Assembly (NCBI RefSeq): GCF_964340395.1
Contig: NC_135565.1
Span: forward strand, 9,989,242 to 10,017,741
DNA: 28,500 bases
Direction: 5' to 3'
Source of the DNA: Glandiceps talaboti
Taxonomy: Eukaryota; Hemichordata; Enteropneusta; Spengelidae
Made by a program: the position numbers and the translations under genes. Each line of letters opens with the position of its first letter. Position 1 is the stretch's first letter. Positions 1-28,154 of this stretch are shown here, one piece after another. Under the pieces are notes generated by a model. The model was not told the origin of the DNA. It worked only from the letters and a program-made list of their open reading frames with translations, and did not search any database.

Positions 1-568
1 TTGGTCAACATCCCATGAACATTAAAAAGTTATTTGCATAAATAACGATTTTTAGCAATTAGGCTATATCTTATGAATGCATGCATCGAATTCTGCAACA
101 TTTGGTACATTCATCAATTATATCAAAGCACACATGTCCTATGAAGCCAGCTGTTGCCTTAGTTTTCAGTAATTTCTTTTGTATTTTACATAATTAATCA
201 CTTTCAGTAATAAGCCATATCTTTAGAATGCAAGTTTCAAATTTCATATAATTTAGTACATATATCAACTATAACAATGCTTGCACACACACACACCATT
301 ACTACCGCCATCATCACCACCAAAACATAATCCTCCTTAGGAAAGTTAATACATTTGCTCATACGTAAATCACAGAAAGTAAAATTTTCTAACTGAGAAT
401 CACAGGAATTAATGTAAGACCCCATCATTACATCAATAGTTACAGTATCTTAATTTCTCCTCTAATCAAATGAGTTTTGGGTCAAAATACACTCTCTTAT
501 TGATTTGAGTTTGCCTTTCAATCGTTCACATACACTAATTATGGCTTTCAACTGTCTTATCTTTCTAG
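1..568. other. Non-coding stretch, nothing recognised
   Basis: AT-rich DNA with no convincing exon on either strand. The only short open frame (minus strand, 237-428) starts next to a small AC run and has no family resemblance. If the candidate exon at 569 is real, this would be its preceding intron; the pyrimidine-rich stretch at about 545-566 would fit a 3' splice site. Confidence 0.5.
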
Positions 569-719
569 AGTGTTCAAGGACAAGATAATACTGCTGAGCT
601 TGAAGAACTCAGATCTGACAAAACTTATGGACCTGGAACCTCGACTGATGAAATGGCTTGATATTTATACCTTCAGCAAGGCCAAGAAAAAATGTATTTC
701 TCGTCCAAAGGAAAATTAA
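569..719 (+). CDS. Candidate 3'-terminal exon of an upstream gene (frame uncertain)
   Basis: A pyrimidine-rich tract ends in CTAG at 565-568. After it, two frames stay open. One runs 30 codons to a TGA at about 659-661 and encodes a hydrophilic, acidic tail (it includes AELEELRSDK) typical of a C-terminus. The other runs about 50 codons to a TAA at about 717-719 and is rich in Lys and Leu. An ATTAAA-like hexamer overlaps the second stop. The product is not recognisable. This is inference from one splice-like site and local openness; the rest of the gene would lie outside the window. Confidence 0.22.
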
Positions 720-1569
720 AAACTTATGCGGTGACTCGGTATTTTTTTCAAAGCTCCATTATACTGTGATTATACACGGTAAAAAATCCTGATTATGTAT
801 GCATAATGTGCAAAAGATATTCATAATGTATATCTATAGATTCAATTCAATATAATCAAAAACAAATGAAATGGCTAAAATTGTATATATTCCAAGTAAC
901 ACTGGCGTATTACAGCAATATTAAGCTCATCTTTTCACAGAAATATGTACATGCAAATCAGCATATCATGTACACTTAAAAGACTTATGCTTAATTGTTT
1001 TTCAATCTCCTGCAGTAATATTAACATTTACATGCCGAGCATAATAGCTGATTGCCCATTTAAGTTCCATTTTCATATAAAATAATATATGGTAAAGTGG
1101 TTATTCACTTCATACAGTGTGGCTCATATATTTGGACAATTCAAGTATTAGACAACCAACATTATACCATGCACAAGCCGAGTTGAACAAAAAAATATGG
1201 AATATATACTCTGGTTGTTGTTCGTCACGACAACTCGCGTATATGGCACGCCAACGCATGTCTACATCACTGGTTCTGCTGTGTTCGAAGTATGAGTCAA
1301 AACCTTCAAATTGCCATTACTTTCCCCGTTATTCATTGACATTACTGGTGCTGGTATAATTATGTCATTCTCCAAATGTTTCTTCATTCTCCATAAAGAC
1401 CACTTAGTCGAGTTTGGCTTAAACGCATATTGCAACTAAATAATCTTGGAGCAAAATGAACTGAACATACGGGAACATAAGGGAACACACAGGAACAAAC
1501 TAGGAAAATAGAAACAAATAATAGAGAGACAATAGTGCGAAAGACTATTAGAATGTTTGGTAATCACAT
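720..1569. other. Non-coding stretch, nothing recognised
   Basis: AT-rich, with no exon-like segment supported by splice sites. The 80-codon open frame at 1117-1359 (+) has an unremarkable composition and no recognisable family motif; I treat it as chance. Confidence 0.5.
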
Positions 1570-2075
1570 AGCACTTGAAAGGTACTCTCTGGCACTTTTC
1601 TTAATACACATTTTAATGTGAGATGTTTCAGATCTGTTGAAAGATTATTCCAGAATTGTCTGGCGGCTGTGTGTACATAAGGAATAGATAAAAGTTCGCT
1701 GAACTGTAAACCTAGCTACACGGCTATGGTCTGCAGTCTTGAAATAGTCAGTCAGATGATAATGACGATCTCCATTGTATAATTCAAAAATGAAATTTCC
1801 AACACCCTATCTGTAAAGTTTTATAGATATCAAGAAGACTTAAATCTCCAAACAGAGGAGCAGACAGTTCGCTGAAGCTGAAGAATGTAATACAGCGCAC
1901 ACATCGGTCTATTCTGTGGGTTTTAAAATAGAATGCAACTATGATGGAAGTGTACTACCTCAGACTACCAACCTATAGGTCATGTTGGGTTGAATAAACG
2001 CTTTATAGAGTAAAAGTAAAATACTCGCAATCTAAATAAAATTCATGACTTCTTTCGGCCACATTTTGTAACTTC
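1570..2075 (-). mobile_element. Decayed non-LTR retrotransposon (LINE), C-terminal reverse transcriptase fragment
   Basis: The minus strand carries the end of a LINE reverse transcriptase ORF in several frames, broken by frameshifts and stops. Reading from high to low coordinate: a segment like the conserved LYxSxIxPxLTYxxxVWGxT block (about 2010-1950, with the expected Trp codon now a stop); a block containing CVRCITFFSF, SAPLF and LLDIYKTLQIG (about 1900-1830), which resembles the family's RAIRxITF...SAPLF...L.ILDIYKLQIG region; a frameshifted YNGDRHYHLTDYF-like stretch; and FWNNLSTDLKHL (about 1655-1620), the usual LWN.LP.DLK motif. No endonuclease or palm motifs remain, so this is a 5'-truncated dead copy. 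Assignment to a CR1/L2-like clade is a guess from memory of such motifs. Confidence 0.65.
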
Positions 2076-2730
2076 CTCAAAATGATATTTCCATATCCGG
2101 TGTTTATCAATAGACACTTCTACAAAAGATGCCTTATCAAACCACGTTTAAGACATGATCTTTGTTTGACGCAAAGAGAACCTTGCTGGGAGACGAGCTT
2201 ATTTTTGCCACGGAAAATTATGTAATTTGTTTTTGCGATATTAATAAACTATTTTTTTATCACCTATTTTGCACCTTTGTAATATATTGATTTCTTATTT
2301 TTATCTGTTATATTCAATGAGTTTTACAATTTACATTGCAATACTTCGATATGTTTATACCTAATTACTGTTCCGTGACACTGTATAGTTACATTAATAG
2401 CGTTTTGGTTGAGATGCCCGAAGTTTATATAAAGTTTGATCGCTATAATATATGTATATAATTTTGACTTCAAATGACGGTATAGGGATATTTCCGCAAA
2501 ATTATAGATTGGATGATATTTAAGATATGGATATAAAAGGCGTGAACAGAAATATGAATGATAACGACAGTCACTTTGCTCTACATTGGAAAAATATTAC
2601 AAGGATTGTATTTAATTAAAACCAGCTGCAGTTGAAGATCATACACATACTAATAATCTTGTAATTTGGAAGGTTTACTAATTAGTATGCTACTGTATTC
2701 TTAAAATGACTTTTTACCACCACTCAATTT
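2076..2730. other. Non-coding AT-rich stretch
   Basis: Very AT-rich, with no exon, repeat unit or RNA gene that I can support. It separates the LINE remnant from the broken coding stretch below. Confidence 0.45.
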
Positions 2731-3132
2731 TTAAGCAATGATCATTTCACTAGGTGCTATTATTGTTCTTACATATGATGACGGTAGGATGGTATGATCT
2801 ATTTTTGTGACTTTATAGGAAAACATTTTATCGAATGGGCGCCTTCCATCACTTTTTATAATTATAGATATATCAACTGTTAATACCTCTGGGATTACTC
2901 CTTTACTCCAACCATGGGTATCAAATGGTCTTACATAATATTGAAATATATATTACCCTTGATCAAGTATAATAATATGATTTTTATCAACTTTCATACC
3001 ATACATATTAATTTTATGGGTATACATTGTTTTAAAATTAACATTCTCATGAATTAATACATATTGTCTTTCAAAGATAGCAAATTCTTCTTTGAAAGGT
3101 TTGGGTTTAGCGATTGGTTTGACAGAAAATGT
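2731..3132 (-). pseudogene. Unidentified broken coding stretch
   Basis: On the minus strand one frame reads from 3132 to a TAA at 2731-2733 with a single internal stop (TAA at 2955-2953), about 130 codons in all. On both sides of the stop the translation looks like protein: mixed charge, well-spaced aromatic residues and Gly/Pro/Trp-containing segments such as VRPFDTHGWSKGVIPEVL and KSDGRRPFDKMF. A second minus-strand frame is open immediately upstream (about 3243-3126) and may be the same gene after a one-base indel. I do not recognise the family. No splice sites explain the internal stop. It could be a mobile-element or other captured gene remnant, or chance openness in AT-rich DNA; I lean towards a remnant. 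Confidence 0.35.
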
Positions 3133-4204
3133 CTATGGTCGTTTTTATTTAATTCCAGCAAGAAATTAGTTTTATGTTTACAATATTTTGCTCTATCGAT
3201 ATTATTTCCATCTTTTAGATCATTCATTGATACATATATACTGTTAGTCTATAATTTGGATATATGTGATTAGTGAGAAATACAAAGTATTGTAAAATTA
3301 ATTAACTATTTAGAACGTGTATTTTCAGCTTATAGCAGATCATACAAATTGATTGGCGGAGTGAATAAAGCTATATTGATAAGCTCTGTTATCCTAATTT
3401 CAACAGCTGTTGCCAAAAAAAACCACCAAATCGAGACTGTTTCACTGTATTGTTCTTTCACTTATACACCAAAGTATGATGGGTCTCATCCTGGTTTCAT
3501 AATTTATTAGATGCTCAGTGAATATTTATGATTTCTTATCTGAAGGCAGTGAGCTCTTAGGAGTCGTAATATTCAGAGCACAACAATGGTGCATCAGTGA
3601 ACAAGTTATAAAGATGAAAAGAATGCCAGTTAGTTTGGTGTTTCCTGACAACCGAATGAAAAGTGTGTGATGTGAAATCGTGAAGTGACTCTCCAGAACC
3701 CAACGTTTATGAAAATAAATTTAGGTCCTTTCCTGTGGCGTTCCTCTATAAATCACACACGTTCATCGCATAGCAAGAACAGACTGTGTTTTTATCATGT
3801 ATCATTAGTCAAGAACTAATACATGTCACACTGGAGACCTTCACTGACATGTTTATCAAGGTGTTTTCTCTCAACATATTTTTGTATAATTGTCAAGCCC
3901 TTCTTGGAATGGAAGTTACCGAGCAGGACTAATATGCCACTTCCGCCAAAGTTTGGATCTATGCTAGGTCTGTTCTGATGGGTGATGCGAATGAAACCTG
4001 ACATCCAAACTTCAAATAAACATGGTATAATCTCAAGCTATCCTTACGGTGTGAGTATATACACAACAGCAGAGGTTGAAAGTGACTGCTTTGTTGTGTT
4101 CAAATATTATTAGCAATGCTACCGTAACATATATAAGCACTAAGTGTATTCTAGATAAAATTGGTACATTCTAAAATATTTCACCAGGCAATCCAATCAT
4201 CCGC
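3133..4204. other. Non-coding stretch upstream of the duplicated block
   Basis: No supported exon. A 62-codon minus-strand frame (3816-4004) contains a Gly-rich segment (NFGGSGILVLLG), but it has no family match that I know and no convincing splice context. A run of seven A follows about 3414. Otherwise unremarkable AT-rich sequence. Confidence 0.45.
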
Positions 4205-4782
4205 ACATGGTGGTGGTGCACGTACATACACTGGTTTAAATCCACAAACGAATTTCGTGAACTTCTCTAAATAGATCATAAACTTCAGAAATATGTAAAA
4301 GGGTTGTGATCAAAATAACATACAGTTTACTCAAGGGTAGTCTTAGTATGCACTGTTAATTATTATAGTATTCGTCTTTATATATTATTGAAGAATGATT
4401 AAAGTTTCAATAATTAATGTAATTATCTGAAAATAATGACAATAGTTACTGATTAAAACGGTACTGATCTGCAGTGTTTGCAGCACTGTATGTATACATA
4501 CATGGTGGTGGTGCACGTACATACACTGGTTTAAATCCACAAACGAATTTCGTGAACTTCTCTAAATAGATCATAAACTTCAGAAATATGTAAAAGGGTT
4601 GTGATCAAAATAACATACAGTTTACTCAAGGGTAGTCTTAGTATGCACTGTTAATTATTATAGTATTCGTCTTTATATATTATTGAAGAATGATTAAAGT
4701 TTCAATAATTAATGTAATTATCTGAAAATAATGACAATAGTTACTGATTAAAACGGTACTGATCTGCAGTGTTTGCAGCACT
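4205..4782. repeat. Perfect 283-bp direct tandem duplication just upstream of the polycystin-like gene
   Basis: Positions 4205-4487 and 4500-4782 appear identical base for base over 283 nt at a fixed offset of 295, separated by a 12-nt spacer (4488-4499). The second copy ends 70 nt before the start codon at 4853, so it probably includes promoter or 5' UTR sequence. Each copy contains a TATA-like TTTATATAT (about 4377-4385 and 4672-4680). Identity means the duplication is very recent, is being homogenised, or is an assembly artefact. Confidence 0.93.
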
Positions 4783-4852
4783 TGGACATTAGATCGCAAC
4801 TAAGACACTAACGAACAAAATAATCACGGATAGAACAAGGCGACGTTTCAAC

Positions 4853-19390
<14,538 letters not shown>

Positions 19391-19690
19391 AAAGAATGTT
19401 CAAACAGATTTCTGGAAAAACAGCCAACACGAAATTGCTGAGTAGCCTCCATTCACTGTATATTCATTCACTTTATGTATCACATGTTTTCTCTTTACAG
19501 TTGCTTTTATTGTCTTTGATTAGCTTGGATAGTCTGTCCCTCTTAATGTCAAGAACTTGCTCTGTCGTCTTATTTTACCAAATCTGGTTTTCTGCATAGT
19601 TTCTTGAGAAACTTGCAATATCTTCATTATTTTGTTCTTAGATGTTGTATAACAAGTTTAATAAGTTTGATATCTGCACTCAAGGTTGAT

Positions 19691-19919
19691 AATAGGGAAC
19701 TTGCAAACCCGCCATGTTGAATGTTGCATCATAGGAAATGTGGTAATAAATAGTGTTGTTAAATTGTTTATAATCACGAATGATCGATTCATATTTAGCT
19801 TGACCATTGTGGGAGGTTTATTTCATCAGTAGCTCCAGATAAGTTATTACGAACACCACAGATAATCCCATAGTCCTTTGCGTCTGAGCATGCTCAGTCT
19901 GAATTGTAAGTTCCCTATT
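19691..19919. mobile_element. MITE copy 2 (same family as 10681-10929)
   Basis: 229 nt bounded by AATAGGGAACTTGCAA and TTGTAAGTTCCCTATT. The inverted ends extend outward here to GTTGAT / ATCAAC (19685-19925), giving about 22 paired bases. It shares long internal blocks with copy 1 and carries an internal palindrome CTGAGCATGCTCAG. It is non-coding; open frames on the minus strand across it are by-products. Confidence 0.82.
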
Positions 19920-19925
19920 ATCAAC

Positions 19926-21114
19926 AGTCCTGATTTTTCTTGTAAGTGGAGTAAACCAAATTGAATATAAGGCAGATTGGATTGATCTTGAACTGGATTT
20001 AGAAACCACCAATTGTATTTGTATTTCAATCATTATAATATATATATATTTAATAATATATCATTTTACATGTTTTTAAATTATATTAGACTCATTTGTA
20101 AAGATGTTAGAAATAGTTGTGTTAAATAATATGAACTATTTGGAATTCATGTATTACTATGAAGAGATTTAAATAAATCATACTCCACGACTGTAACAAA
20201 TATTCTATGCGTTTGTGAAGACCTTTACTTCCCTTTGAACCAGATTTCAAGACACCCCCCCCCCCCTCCCCTCCCCCCCAAAAAGTTAATCAGGACTTAA
20301 AATCAAAAGGCCAACTCCCACTAGAAAAACACAAAACCTAGTACAGAATGTTTAAGACGTACAAAACAAAAGAAAGATAATACACAAAGTGAGCCAAGGA
20401 ACTATTAATTAGGGCCTTCACAGGAAAATATTTGTAAAAATATGACGTGGTGCTACGTCTCGAACGCTGAGGGCGCCTTCAGTAATAACAACAGGGGAAG
20501 ACCGGATATCAAGTCTGCGACCCTCCCTGATGCTGGTTGTCTACAAAGTGACTCTTCCTCGATTTCTTTCTCTAAAACATGACCCTCCCCTTTTATCAAT
20601 TATTTTCACTATTTAAATCACAATTTTTTTTCACAAATTAAATCGCAAAATAATGTAAATGTACATAATACAATGAGCCAACAAAGTAACAGGTAACTCT
20701 CCCCAATTACATTTATCCTAAAATAAGGCCCATCCCGTGAACTGATTGTCAAATGCGACCCCCCCCCCCCCAACCAGCCTGTAATTATTTAAAGCTCCCT
20801 AACGTACTGACCTTTGTCTGATCATGACGCTATATCTGCAACATACAGTATGTGCGCATTGAAAGTATAGAGTGGAGTGGTTTGCTCGTATCGTCTCCTA
20901 CAGGCCTAACAGATATACCAATGGCATCTCACCCCATACGTATGTAGTTGTATTTTGAAGGCCACATCCATTTCAACACACTTTATATACTAACTCATCA
21001 GCATGAAAACCTTGTCACCGAACTGTTTAATTAGCATACCCAATGAGAACATTACATTTTGATCAGCTATCAGTTCCTGGAGACAAAAATGTAGGCGTTG
21101 TTGAGTCTGGTGTA
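19926..21114. other. Intergenic stretch with poly-C tracts, no gene seen
   Basis: Contains C homopolymer-like tracts at about 20252-20279 and 20759-20771 and an AT-rich remainder. No exon with splice support is seen on either strand. Confidence 0.5.
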
Positions 21115-21303
21115 GACTGTCGACAGTGGCTGGCGCCTTTTTTTGCTAAATTTTATGATCCGGCGCAATACTACTATAATCGCATACTGATATCGGCTCT
21201 CGATATCAGTATGCGATTATAGTATTGCGCCGGATCGTAGCGCGTCGACGACTTAAGTTTGAATAAAACGTCTCAAAAAAGGCGCGAGCAACTGTTGACA
21301 GTC
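21115..21303. mobile_element. Foldback (hairpin) element with two nested inverted repeats
   Basis: The inner arms 21157-21195 and 21201-21236 are perfect complements except for a 3-nt insertion (ACT) in the left arm, with a 5-nt loop (GCTCT). The outer arms 21115-21143 and 21275-21303 pair at 26 of 29 positions. The intervening spacers are unequal (13 and 38 nt). This is typical of a foldback-type non-autonomous DNA element; it could also be a recent palindromic rearrangement. It sits about 400 nt upstream of the possible first exon of the DUF1761 gene. Confidence 0.85.
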
Positions 21304-21599
21304 AAAGTCTGATGCAGTCTGCAGTGTAGTGTAATAGTCTCGTTTTCCCCTTCCATGACCATATTTCTGCGTGTACTTTTTTTACTTTTCTTTAATGAAG
21401 TGAGAGAAATTTGGTAAATTATCTTTCAGATTTACAATAGTTAATAAATGTTGACAAGGGTTTGGGTGTGATTCTGGGTTCGTTTCCTGAGTGTCCGCTG
21501 GGGTTGTTTGTTGAATATATAGCGCCCTCATTTAACCTCAATTGACCTTTGAACTTACTCCAACGATACGACTACGAGTGTGTCCTTTGAACAACTATA

Positions 21600-21699
21600 C
21601 GCAATTTCTCCCGACACGTACACGTACGTAATCAGGTGTCAGGCTTGTCTATCCGTCTCTGGTTGTCCAATTGCGAGGCCTGGTATTAACTAAGTGAAG
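21600..21699 (+). promoter_or_regulatory. Possible promoter and non-coding first exon of the DUF1761 gene
   Basis: A strong donor GAAG|gtaagt lies at 21699/21700, preceded by GC-richer sequence without a coding start. The DUF1761 coding exon has its own acceptor (ttcag at 22539-22543) 11 nt before its ATG-containing segment, so at least one upstream non-coding exon is expected; this is the best candidate. The transcription start is not determinable. Confidence 0.3.
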
Positions 21700-21780
21700 G
21701 TAAGTTCAGCAATTCACTCTTAAATTCTAAATCGGATGTTACAGTAGTGTCATACACCGGGATCATAAGAATAACAGTCA

Positions 21781-21807
21781 GGGGGAGGGGAGGAGGGGGG
21801 GGGGGGT
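21781..21807 (+). repeat. G-rich homopolymer-like tract
   Basis: Runs of G broken by single A bases, ending in twelve or more G. It would lie inside the putative first intron of the DUF1761 gene. A second poly-A/poly-G run is at about 22301-22321. Confidence 0.9.
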
Positions 21808-22543
21808 ATACAGTAGGGCAAACAAGTATTGGTTGAGGTATATATTCGTATGCTCAAAGCTAGCTCTGGATGTGTACGCTACGAGGTTCGACACGTCTTC
21901 TCTTTACTTGCACCAGTAAAAGTATATTTCCCGAGATAGCTCAAAGGCATTTGCAGCTTTGTTGCGGCATCCTGACATACATATACAGTGGTGCCAAGGG
22001 TATTATCAACTATAAACGTGTGAAGAGTTGTAACATAATCACCACGCCAAAACGTACATGCGGTCTGCGTGCAGAACGTCCTGGGTAGTATTTTATCGGC
22101 TAAAACGTCACAAGTTATGATTCATCCCACTTTCACTTTGTCCCTTTGAATATCAACTCGTCCCAATTTCAACTTGTTCCCTAACGAAAACCTGACTCCT
22201 GAAGATCGAAGTCCACTATAGTGTTAGACTAGTGACGTATCGAGGTGCGCATGTCTGTGGTAACGTCCCGGACATGCATGATAAAGTATACACTCAGATA
22301 AAAAAAAAAGGGGGGGGGGGGTTGATAAGCTCACATTTCGAATAACCCCTTTTCGATCTAAACACAACGTTTTTGCTCAGTTTTGATTACATGGAAATAC
22401 TCTGATCGCTATTTTAGAAATATGTACGTTCGCAGTTCTGCTTGCTATAGATGGACCCTATCTAAGCTTACCGCAGCCTAAATTAGAATTAATCAACTTG
22501 TATTGTTTGTCTTTTTTTGTCTTTTAAAAAAAATGAATTTCAG

Positions 22544-22759
22544 GTCCACCAAAATGCCATTACTTTCAGTGTTACTTGGTGCAGCTACAGGTCAAGTCGT
22601 AGGAGGACTGTGGTACTCACCACTGTTGTTTAAGAAATCATGGATGAAAAGTGTTCAGCAAATGAGTGAAGATAACGTTTCAACAAGTCACCGTACAGGA
22701 ATACCCGTTGCTATGGTTTCAAATATAACATTGGCTTGCACTGTTGACCATGCACTACC
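22544..22759 (+). CDS. DUF1761 gene, coding exon 1
   Basis: Begins with 10 nt of 5' UTR after the acceptor, then the ATG. It carries TM1, the GLWYSPLLF motif, a hydrophilic loop with Ser/Thr and TM2. A longer in-frame reading from 22503 exists but crosses the acceptor and adds 17 residues unlike family N-termini. Confidence 0.88.
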
Positions 22760-24084
22760 GTAAGTGTCCTATCAGCATTTTTTTTAAAAATCACTACTAA
22801 GATAGCCTGAACAATATTCAAGACTTATTGCCTGGACTTGAGGGCGCTGTAGATGTTTGTTACCTCGAGGACTGTTATATAGGCAACTATTTCCCTTGGG
22901 TTTCAGCCTCATGCAATACATGTAGTTGCTGTTCATCCTATACATCAACTACTGTCATCATAGCCATGCAAAACGTGTCTTATAACTGTGATATTAGGCC
23001 TTAAAAAATTGTGCGGTTCTGATTACGCTCAATTTTAGAATAGGTGGGGTAGGTAACTTTTTTTTTATTTGTTTGCATATTATTTGCATGCAGTAACGTT
23101 TTCGGTATTGTACTACAGTGAAAATACCACTAGTATGCGCGCTCACCAGTGCAGGTAATCTCTGGTACATATTGTAATAATACATATACTCAGGTATATA
23201 TTCTTTCCATAGTCAAAGCAAATCAGTGGGTACTGTAATACTGCAGTGCTACTCTAATAGTGCCCTAGGGAAATTAGAAAATTAGTAGTGACTGTTATAT
23301 GTAAATGTATATAACGGAATGTATTACCTGCCCAATGAATAGTGGTCATGGCCGTAGTATTGATGACGCCTGATCCGAAGTGATAACAACTGCCAAGGCA
23401 AAATCACTTTGTACGTTCATCATCACTTCGTACATTTGTCATGTCATAGCACTTATATTATAATGTCATATGCCCCAGTTGTAACCAATGTCAGCATTTG
23501 TAGCTTACATGTAGGTGTAATACACATTTGTAACTTATAAGCCACATAGGATGATCATGAGTGGAGCTGGGAGTGGGATGAATACTGATATGCGCTTCGA
23601 GCTAATTTGATGCACCTCTGACAAACACCAATTTCTTGTGATTTCAAAATTTTATATTCCCATATTTCTTTCTTCGTAACAAAACATACAAACATTTTTA
23701 TCATTTTGGCTCAACAAAACATCCTAAAAATTCTACTTTATGAGAGACTAGACTAGTGTGTATATTAATTAAATGTTATTGTTTTGGGAAAGATGGGCGC
23801 AAAAAGAAGGCTCAAATTAGGTTCACCAGAACATAACATTCAAATGTGAGGGCGTCTTTTGACATGTTTCATTCTACTTTTCCATTAACAGAGTAATGGA
23901 TCTTGGAGACACTGGGCGAACACTTGCAATGGTAGCAGGAGGATTTTCCTTAATGAGTATGGCATTTGAAGCACCATTCTATCCATTTGAAGGACGACCA
24001 CTCCGATTGTTTTTCATCAACATGGGATATAATGCAACTCGCATTACTCTGATAACAGCAGTCTTGCTGTACTTCAAAAAGTGA
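22554..24084 (+). CDS. DUF1761-family four-helix membrane protein, two coding exons
   Basis: Joined exons 22554-22759 and 23892-24084 give 399 nt (132 residues plus TGA). Acceptor aatttcag before 22544, start ATG at 22554 in ACCAAAATGC context; donor ACC|gtaagt; acceptor attaacag; junction in phase 2 (Pro 69). Four hydrophobic segments: about 3-26, 50-64, 80-97 and 106-130. Signature residues of DUF1761: GLWYSPLLF (18-26) with KKSWM after TM1, and FEGRPLRLFFINMGY (101-115) before TM4. Length equals the usual family length, so the gene appears complete. The family is widespread in bacteria and patchy in eukaryotes; its function is unknown. I do not infer a role. An AATAAA follows at 24238-24243. 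Confidence 0.9.
23892..24084 (+). CDS. DUF1761 gene, coding exon 2
   Basis: Acceptor ttccattaacag|A completes the split Pro codon, followed by VMDLGDTGRT, TM3 (about 80-97), the conserved EGRPLRLFFIN segment and TM4, ending in Lys-Lys and TGA. The C-terminal KK is at -1 and -2 (YFKK), not the KKXX arrangement needed for canonical ER retrieval. Confidence 0.9.
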
Positions 24085-24237
24085 CCTGTTGGTACAGTAC
24101 TAGGAATTAATTAGCATATGAATCATTACGTCTACTAAATATTCTCAGACATGATGATAAATACGAATTATTTTTTCTTAAACTACTTTCAAATTTTCAA
24201 ACATTGCTTACTTATTCAGTGTGTAATAATGCTTTCT

Positions 24238-24243
24238 AATAAA
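24238..24243 (+). terminator. Poly(A) signal AATAAA of the DUF1761 gene
   Basis: Canonical hexamer about 154 nt after the stop codon, followed by T-rich sequence (24268-24284) suitable as a downstream element. Confidence 0.55.
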
Positions 24244-24446
24244 ATCATAATTCTATTTATATCCACTGCTTTTTTATTTATTTAATCCTTACAGATGTAA
24301 GATTATCCATGATAGAAAAATACCTATGATGATGCAGTGGTAAAAGTAGCATGTCATGGGAATCGTAGAAAGAACGGGGTGGGGGTGATAGAGGTACATA
24401 AAGCATGTAACATGACAGAAGAGTACAGATACAAAGTGATAGACAT

Positions 24447-24789
24447 GTATGTATGTATGTATGTATGTATGTATGTATGTATACATGTATGTATGTGTAT
24501 GTATGTATGTATGTATGTATGTATGTATACATGTATGTATGTATGTATGTATGTATGTATGTATGTATGTATGTATACATGTATGTATGTGTATGTATGT
24601 ATGTATGTATGTATGTATGTATGTATGTATGTATGTATGTATGTATGTATACATGTATGTATGTGTATGTATGTGTATGTATGTATGTATGTATGTATAC
24701 ATGTATGTGTGTGTATGTATGTATGTATGTATGTATGTATGTATGTATGTATGTATACATGTATGTGTGTGTATGTATGTATGTATGTA

Positions 24790-24866
<77 letters not shown>

Positions 24867-24880
24867 GTATATATATATTT
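24447..24880 (+). repeat. GTAT higher-order microsatellite followed by GT and TA blocks
   Basis: About 340 nt of GTAT units punctuated at intervals by ATACATGTAT and GTGTAT variants, then a GT block and about 65 nt of TA. The variant units recur in the same order several times, suggesting larger repeated blocks. All long open frames here are repeat artefacts. Confidence 0.97.
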
Positions 24881-25353
24881 ATATGTATCTTGCTATGTAT
24901 ATCTCTGTATATTCGCTTGGGACGTGTAAGTTTGGAGCTCGATCTGATCTCGACGGAAAATCGGAAGTAAACTTACCGGCTGCTACAGAAAAATGCAAAG
25001 TCATCAATAATCTACAGGATTTTCAGATAGAATAAAATATATTTTGATAAAATAAAAGTACCTCTACGTATCAAACTCATGTCACCCAAGGATGCAGGTA
25101 AAGTAATGTGTGCATTTACGTTTTGAAAGTACATAATTATTACGATAAATTGATCGTAGCGTAGCATTGCCAGGAACACTCAAAAGTTGAGAGAGAAAAA
25201 TAGTTCGGTAGAACAGGGGTGATATGGGTTTTTGATCTGCCCTGTTTGACATCGCACAGGTGAAGATTTGTACGTATTTATGTGATAAGAGATATAATAA
25301 CATAGACACGTTGATAATGCCTTTATATCCCCAAGTTCAACTAACTTATTTTG

Positions 25354-28154
<2,801 letters not shown>

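Noticed and set aside
1117-1359. 80-codon open frame on the + strand
   Set aside because: No recognisable motif or splice support, and nothing adjacent to make a gene with it.
3816-4004. 62-codon minus-strand frame with a Gly-rich segment
   Set aside because: No family likeness, no splice context, and length expected by chance in this amount of sequence.
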